DNA from: Cannabis sativa
Lineage: Eukaryota > Streptophyta > Magnoliopsida > Rosales > Cannabaceae
Length of the DNA stretch: 64,000 nucleotides
Assembly (NCBI RefSeq): GCF_029168945.1
Contig: NW_026870037.1
Location: 1,178,001 to 1,242,000, forward strand
Direction: 5' to 3'
The notes under the pieces are model-generated. The model ran no database searches, was not told the DNA's origin, and was given only the letters and a program-made list of their open reading frames with translations. Positions 57,721 through 64,000 of this stretch are shown here, one piece after another (the first letter of the stretch is position 1; each line of letters starts with the position of its first letter). A program made the position numbers and the translations under genes.

Positions 57721-58794
57721 TAATATAAGTATAAGTTTTGATTTATTTTTATTGTTTGGATAAGTATTATATGAATAGTTTTTTTTTAATAAAAAATATT
57801 TTTTTAAAGGGTTTGAATATTATTAAAAAAAGATTTTTTGTGAGTAAATTAAAAATCATATAAATTATTTTAATTTTAAAAATAACTTCTCAAATTTTTT
57901 TTATGAGAAACTACAAATTCTAGTTTATTTAAAAAAAAAAACATAAATTAATTTTTTTTCTTCCAAACACTCTTAAAATGACTTTTTTTAATTCTAAAAG
58001 CTAAAAGATAGCTTATGGAAATGGGGTATATTGAAAAATACCTCTTTTATTTATTAATTAATCAAATCTACTTCTAATTTTATATTTAATTGATACCTTT
58101 TTTTATATTTATTGTACCCAAAGAGAATCACATGGAGACTATATTGAGGTGACAAAGTAAAATTGGTAAAGTGTTAAAAAAAAAAAGGCAAAAACAATAA
58201 ATTTAGAAAAAGAGAATAAAAGTAAAAAGGACAATATAAAAAAGACTATAGAGTTTAATTTTCTCAAATTAAACCAAAGAGACTCACTTTTGCCTTAGAA
58301 ATTCACCCCTCTACAAAAACATCAATTTTACTTTTTTTTTTTGAAAGGAACATTTATTTACTTATTATTGATTTAAATTGAATAGAATAATTATTTGTAA
58401 GTAACGTTTAATTATCTATGTTTTCCCTCGTCTTACGAAAGAAAATTGGTATTAAGCTGATTTTAGTTAAAAGCTTTAAAAACCTCAGAAGAGAGAGAGA
58501 GTCTGAGCCTGCGACGCTTTCTCATCTATCACTTCTTTCCTGTTACCTTCACTTTCTCGGACAATACAAATAAAATAAAATAAAATTAAATCAGAAATCA
58601 AAAGAGACTAACACAAACAATACACACATTTCTTTTAAACCAAAATTCGACTCAACAAACCCTAATTTCCCCCCTTTCTTCAACCCAATTTCATTACCTT
58701 TGAAATCCTCTAAATCACTCACTCACTCACTCAATTCTTTGTATAGCTTCTTCGATTTCCTTTTCAAATTCACAGACCGGTGACCTATCCATCA
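57721..58794 (+). promoter_or_regulatory. Upstream region and 5' UTR of the BPM gene
   Basis: An AT-rich stretch free of coding sequence. Near the gene are a (GA)n run (about 58488-58501), TC-rich leader sequence and CACTCACTCACTCACTCA repeats (about 58715-58733), typical of plant 5' UTRs. No convincing TATA box can be placed. Confidence 0.45.
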
Positions 58795-61700
58795 ATGGCT
58801 GGGTCCACAGCGGGGGACAAGAGTCCATTACTGTCGCCGACGAGCTCTCGGTCGGTGACGGAGACGGTGAACGGGTCGCACAAGTTTGTGATCCAGGGTT
58901 ACTCGTTGGCTAAGGGTATGGGAGTCGGTAAACACATTGCTAGCGATAATTTCATGGTTGGGGGTTATCAGTGGGCTATTTACTTCTACCCAGATGGAAA
59001 AAATCCTGAGGACAATTCTGCCTACGTTTCGGTCTTCATCGCGCTCGCCAGCGAGGGTACCGATGTTAGAGCCCTGTTCGAGCTTACACTCGTCGATCAG
59101 AGCGGGAAGGAGAAGCATAAGGTTCATAGTCATTTCGATCGTTCTCTTGAAAGTGGCCCTTACACGTTGAAGTATCGGGGCAGTATGTGGTACGAACTGA
59201 ATTCTGATTTCTGTTGCGTAATTGGTACTTTTTATATTTTTGTTTCAATTAGCTGAATTGTTTTTGGGGATGGGGTAGTAATCTTTGAACTAAATTCGAT
59301 TTTGCATTATAACTTGATATATGTTTAAGTTTCATACAACAAAGATGTATGAAGATAAGGTTTTTTTTTCTTTTTTTTAATTTATTGATGGACATTATAC
59401 TTTTGTGGTGATTTTGATACTGCTTGGAATATGGATCCTATGGATGTGAAAATTCTTTAGTTTGCAGTAATTAAATAGTAGGAAAATATATCATGTAGTG
59501 CACCATAATGTTTTGTGGATAAGTGTTTACCTGTTTTGATTTGTGGCACCTTTAAGATATTCTTGTATGAAACATCAATTTTAGGATAATGTTTTGTGGA
59601 TAAGTGTTTACATGTTTTGATTTGTAGCTCACTGAGCTTCAAAGCCATCACGCTTAGTAACTAACAATGTCGTGAATCATGAATATATTATATCTACTTG
59701 AGGGCTGTGGCAAGGTTTATGTTTTGTGGCTAGTTTGATATAAGTGCTATGTTTATTGTCGGTTTCCTTTTAGGGTTAGATTAAATAAAGTGATTATTAA
59801 AGTTCAGTTTGTTCACTTAAACAACTCTGTGCTTGAAAGTAGACTTATCACTTTTGATTATAACTTTTTGCCTAAGTTTTAATAAGCATGTTCTTATTGG
59901 CTGGAGTTACTAAAATTCTAGGTTGTCCCGAAAAGGGCTGCTGCCTTTAAGGTTGACAGTATAAATCAAAGAGTATTTAGAGTTTCGAAAAGGATATAGT
60001 GAGTTAGTGTATGAATGGGCTTCATTTAAGGTTGATAGCATAATGTGAAGAATACAAAATTGACTTTGAGAAAGCCTATGACTATGTGCATTAGGACTTT
60101 CTGGATATGGTACTTATGAAGAAGGATTCAGATCAAAGTGGAGAAGGTGGTTGATGGCTGCTTATCTTTCCTATTTGATCTTCATTAACGGGAGACCAGG
60201 AGGGAAGTTTTGTGGATCTAGTGGGCTAAAATAGTGAGATCCTATCTCTTTTCTTATTCACTAGTGTGGTCTATCTCTTAAAAAAACTCAATGTTCATGA
60301 GATATTATAAAGAAGATGGTCCTATCATTTATTATCCTTGGGTTGGTGTGTATATTGCAAGAAAAATGGGGAAACGACTTCCCACTTAATTCTAGAGTGC
60401 CCTTCCAATCATCTTTCGTGGGTTAGAGTGCTTAGTGAATTTGGTATACATTAGTGCATGCCCCAAATCTGAAGATAGTTGCTATTGTGTAAACTCAAAG
60501 GGAGAAGGAGAACTTCTCGGCTCTGGAGCACACCATTCTTCTTTGGAATTAAACGGGAGGATCTTTGAAGGAATCAATTATGAGGTAGAAGATGTATGGG
60601 GGAAGATCAAATTCTGGGTTGCAATTGCAACTTTGGTTTATAAGTCAAATAAAACTTAGACCAAGCTAAGATTATCTACTACATTCCAGCTATCTCTTGG
60701 GAAACCTTACACAAAGATGTGACATGGTAGAAATTGTTGGGGAGATTGATCGCATATTGAGACCAGGCGGATATCTACTGGTTCAAGACACAACAGACAC
60801 GATCAAAAAGCTTAAGCCAATTTTAGAATCACTTCACTGGTCCTTAACCGTTCATCAAAATCAGTTTCTTGTTTGTAAGAAGGGTTTCTGGCGTCCAAGT
60901 AGTTAAAGGGGTATGACTGATTATTTTTACTGAAAAATCTTTGTCCCACTCCCAGGTTTATATGGGTCCAGTGCAAGTGTAATTTATACAAGGACGATAG
61001 AACCCCTAGCACCTATTTTTGTTTACCGCTTATAATTGATATCCTATAGAAATAATTTTACTTCAAATTACTATAATTAATATATCTTCATAATTTCTTT
61101 AAAAAATAACTGCCCAAATCTGAAGATAGTTGCTATTGTGTAAACTTAAAGGAAGAAGATCTTCTTGGCTGTGGAGCACAGCCATTCTTGCCATTTTTTG
61201 TGCAGTTTGGATGGAATTAAACAGGAGGATCTTTGAAGGAATCAATAATGAGGTAGAAGACGCATGGGGGAAGATCAAATTCTGGGTTGCAATTGCAACT
61301 TTGGTTTTGAGGGCTTGTTTTTTCAAGATCTCACTAAAGAAGTCAAAAGGTTTTGAGGCCATGTCATTTTAAGATCTCACTAGAGAATGTGGAGTTATTT
61401 TGCACCAAGATAATCTTATCATGGTCTAAGTTTTATTTGATTGTACTGAGAGCTTTGGTGTTCATGTATTTATGCTTGCTTTCATCTATTTTTAATTTTT
61501 AGTTTGTTACCACAATTTTCCTTCGCCATAAGTGAGGCACCCGAAAATAAATTTTGGACGAGTTGTCTTAGACATATAAAATTATGGTGTAAGGTTTAGG
61601 TAAAAACTAAGAAATTAAATTTTGCAAATTATATGAAGGACACACCATTTAAGTTTCAATTATGCAAATAAAACAATTTACAATTATATATTTTAATTCT

Positions 61701-62678
61701 TATTTTCTTTATTTTTTATTTTTTTAAATGATATGTGAAAGGATTTTATTAAATGTGTACATGCGCTAGCCTTACCTTGTTCTCTCAAACCTGGATCACC
61801 TGGACTTTTGATTTCTTGTTGAATTTAATTGCTACTTCCTGCAATGAATTATAGAGTGCACACATTGAAAATTTCTATGTAGATGTATCTTTAAGATGTT
61901 AATTTATTTGTTTTGTTTGTACTTTAGGGGATACAAGCGTTTCTTCAGACGAGCTTTACTTGAAACTTCAGACTTTTTGAAAGATGATTGCTTAAAAATC
62001 AATTGTACAGTTGGAGTTGTAGTTTCAGCGGTAGATTGTCCACGATTACACTCTATTCGGGTCCCAGAATCTGATATTGGTACACATTTTGGGATGCTAT
62101 TGGAAAAGAAGGAAGGTTCAGATATTAGTTTTGTTGTGGCTGGTGAAAAGTTTCGTGGACATAAGTTGGTATTGGCTGCTCGGTCCCCTATATTTCGTTC
62201 TAAATTCTTTGAGGGGCTAGAGGAAGATAATACAGAGGTTGAAATCACAGATTTAGAACCTAAAGTTTTCAAGGTACGTCTGAAATTTCAATTGAAGAAA
62301 TGTTATTTCATTTTTTCTTTAGTGGTCTATTTTCAGAATTATTACTGTCATTCTATGGATTTTAACCTAATGTTCCTACTTACTATTATATTCAACAGGC
62401 CATGTTGCATTTTATATACAGAGATTCCCTAACAGAGGATGTGCAGCTTGAAACACCAAGTACGTCGCCTACATCCTTGGTATCTGACTCATTAACTGGA
62501 AAACTATTAGCTGCAGCTGATAAGTATGGTCTGGATAGGCTCAGACTAATGTGTGAGTCTCATCTCTGCAAGGATATATCTGTGAAATCTGTTGCTGAAA
62601 TTCTAGCTTTGGCTGACCGGTGCAATGCCTCTGAACTAAAAGCTGTTTGTCTAAGATTTGCTGCCGAAAATCTTGCAG
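58795..62678 (+). CDS. BPM-type BTB/POZ-MATH protein, partial (exons 1-3; 3' end outside)
   Basis: Adaptor of CUL3 E3 ubiquitin ligases: the MATH domain binds substrates (in Arabidopsis, ERF/AP2, HD-ZIP and MYB factors) and the BTB domain binds cullin 3. Exons are 58795-59189, 61928-62273 and 62399-62678; introns are GT-AG and phases fit. The start is MAGSTAGDK; the frame upstream has only a GTG, so the ATG at 58795 is chosen. The MATH domain spans about residues 22-155 ([48 protein letters not shown]). The BTB domain starts at about 195 ([32 protein letters not shown]) and runs on to the helical part ([20 protein letters not shown]). Exon 3 ends in phase 1 after ENLA. No further exon is found up to 64000, so the last exon(s) lie beyond. 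Confidence 0.93.
59930..60650 (+). mobile_element. LINE debris in BPM intron 1
   Basis: Broken RT sequence near 60053-60260: [16 protein letters not shown]-like sequence, INGRPGG- and FLF-like blocks. A LINE tail follows at 60449-60650 ([30 protein letters not shown]). It is heavily decayed. A second copy of the tail lies at 61105-61365. Confidence 0.75.
60687..60906 (+). pseudogene. C-terminal fragment of a PMT-type (DUF248) methyltransferase gene
   Basis: The frame [20 protein letters not shown], then [18 protein letters not shown] and [20 protein letters not shown], ends PSS with TAG. This is the conserved C-terminus of plant Golgi pectin-type methyltransferases (the PMT family, closest in memory to PMT23-like members). 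Only about 70 of some 600 residues are present, without stop or shift. It sits in intron 1 of the BPM gene between two copies of a LINE tail, so it is a captured or retro-copied fragment rather than a gene. Confidence 0.75.
61105..61365 (+). repeat. Second copy of the LINE tail in BPM intron 1
   Basis: It repeats 60449-60650 from CCCAAATCTGAAGATAGTTG through GGGTTGCAATTGCAACTTTG with scattered changes. It reads [20 protein letters not shown] and then [16 protein letters not shown]. The two copies bracket the methyltransferase fragment. The right copy is fuller in the middle (CCATTTTTTGTGCAG is absent from the left copy). Confidence 0.85.
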
Positions 62679-64000
62679 GTATGCTTTTCTATATCAATTT
62701 TTTATTGTTGTATAAGCTCCTATTTTCATGATGCAAGCCAAAGTTCAAAACATGCTAAAATCAGATATGCAATATATGTGTAATGGATATTGATGCATTT
62801 TAGTAACTTATAATAGTAAAGATTACATGATGTGTAAAGTCTAGCGAACTAGTTTTGACAATCTGACTTTCCTGTGAATCTTGTGTAATTGAATTGACTA
62901 AGACCATTTTTATGCAAGCATAACCTCTGATATCCATTAGATTTGCATCCAATTACATATATGCTCTTTGGAACTCTTAATTTAAAAATTTATTACATTG
63001 TGGATGCATGTGATTCTAAGTATTTGATAACTTATATGGATATGTCTTCCCAAAGAAGTATATACACAGTGACATTGTAGAGTGATTTTCATTCTTAAAA
63101 CAGTTTTTAGTTGTTAAGAAAAGAAAAGAGAAAAAAGAATAGTTGCCAAAGTTTATGAATAATTGGTTTCTTTAAGAAATTGGATAAGAGTAATGGTGCA
63201 CCTAAAATATGCACTCAAACATTACATACAGTGACGTGACAGTTTTTTTAACCAATCACATCTATTTCAACTGGGAACTATGTGATGTTTGTATGTATAT
63301 TTTGAGTGTACATATTACTCCATTGGAAGAATGTATTGTTATATGGTTTCTCTGTGTGGCTCTTAAATAAATGGGATGTTGTGAATGGGGAATTTGGCAT
63401 TTCTGTGAGTTAGTTATCCTTTGTGGGGTAGTTTCTGAAATGCAACACTAAAAAAGTATAACTCCAAAACAATTGGTAAGGATTGGATGATTCTCTGAAG
63501 TTGAAACAGAAATGCTCATTTGTTTGAGTTTGGATAAATCTGCTACATTGGATTTTTTTTTTTTTTACAATTTTTGATAAAACTAGTGTTCTGTTACTTG
63601 TCCCATACTGATGTGTAATGCCAAATAAGGAATATAGTAATTGCATGGATAACTGGTGTGTAAAAACGATGTCTACTTTTGGGATTTATGATTGATAAAC
63701 CTTGTTTGGCCTGCAAAGCTTTTAGGCAAGGAAATCCAGTGTCTTTATTTCCTTTTCATATTGGGCTTTAATGTTTTAAGTTCACTGGATAATTAGTGCA
63801 TGGAAGTGTTAGAAGATCAAGTGATTTGTAGTTAATGTTGTGCAAATGAGACAGTTTTCGCCTAATGAAATGTATATTAGAGGTGCTAAGCATTGTGTGT
63901 ATTAGTTTCAAATATTGATATAGCCTAGAATGTACTTGTTGATATTAGGCATTGTATCATAATAAACAAAAGATATAAAAGTGTGTCTGATAGGTTAACT
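62679..64000 (+). other. BPM intron 3 (open at the window edge)
   Basis: It starts with the 5' splice site GTATGC after exon 3. The rest is AT-rich with no coding similarity to the expected C-terminal part of BPM proteins and no recognisable transposon. A T run lies at about 63551-63566. Confidence 0.6.

Noticed and set aside
58780..58794. Five-codon N-terminal extension of the BPM protein
   Set aside because: The upstream start is GTG; the first ATG in a good context is at 58795 and gives the usual BPM start.
62679..64000. Fourth BPM exon within the window
   Set aside because: No stretch in any frame resembles the expected C-terminal BPM sequence after a suitable acceptor site.

Overview
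This is nuclear DNA of a flowering plant, most likely a eudicot. It is AT-rich and its genes are split by GT-AG introns. It carries plant Ty1/copia, Ty3/gypsy (Tat-type, two RNase H domains), LINE, hAT and Mutator-like elements. One gene is a Cnx1 with the plant E-then-G domain order; the animal homologue gephyrin is G-then-E. The species cannot be named from the sequence alone. No rRNA gene, tRNA gene or CRISPR array was seen.

Only two host genes are supported. (1) CNX1, the molybdenum insertase of Mo-cofactor synthesis, lies on the minus strand at 7611-15658. It has 13 exons, all splice sites are consistent, and it encodes an intact 666-residue protein. (2) A BPM-type MATH-BTB gene, the substrate adaptor of a CUL3 ubiquitin ligase, starts at 58795 on the plus strand. 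Three exons are visible and its 3' end lies beyond the window.

The rest is transposon stratigraphy. At 1-5100 is a decayed Tat-type gypsy pol, split by an antisense solo copia LTR (1998-3893, TSD GGAGA), then its probable 3' LTR and a 5'-truncated LINE (to about 7384). Upstream of CNX1 (15.9-17.3 kb) are three non-autonomous inverted-repeat elements, two of them with exact 9-bp target duplications, and a LINE tail. At 17644-29610 is a complete hAT transposon (8-bp TSD AATACAAT). Its transposase is split by a complete, very young copia element (19073-26414, TSD TGAAC), and it also carries a second 9-bp-TSD MITE and another TIR element. At 31017-32140 is a PIF/Harbinger-like MITE, followed by a second hAT transposase relic (about 32.75-34.82 kb). 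At 35228-54807 is a copia element with unusual TA...CA LTR ends (TSD TAATA). Its untranslated leader was hit twice by one LTR family: a complete non-autonomous copy (35800-45860, TSD CATAT) and a solo LTR (45979-47870, TSD TATAT). At 54.8-57.7 kb are a palindrome-rich tandem repeat and a LINE relic. BPM intron 1 holds LINE debris and a captured pectin-methyltransferase-like gene fragment.

No new multi-gene system is visible. The most interesting signals concern transposon biology. Recent LTR elements have near-identical LTRs but broken coding regions, which implies mobilisation in trans. Two copia elements share short motifs repeated before gag. One leader holds an array of perfect short palindromes. 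One copia has non-canonical termini and an Asn in place of the catalytic Asp of its protease. A host gene fragment is bracketed by duplicated LINE tails. All element limits with stated TSDs were read directly by matching both flanks; percent identities are my counts by eye.
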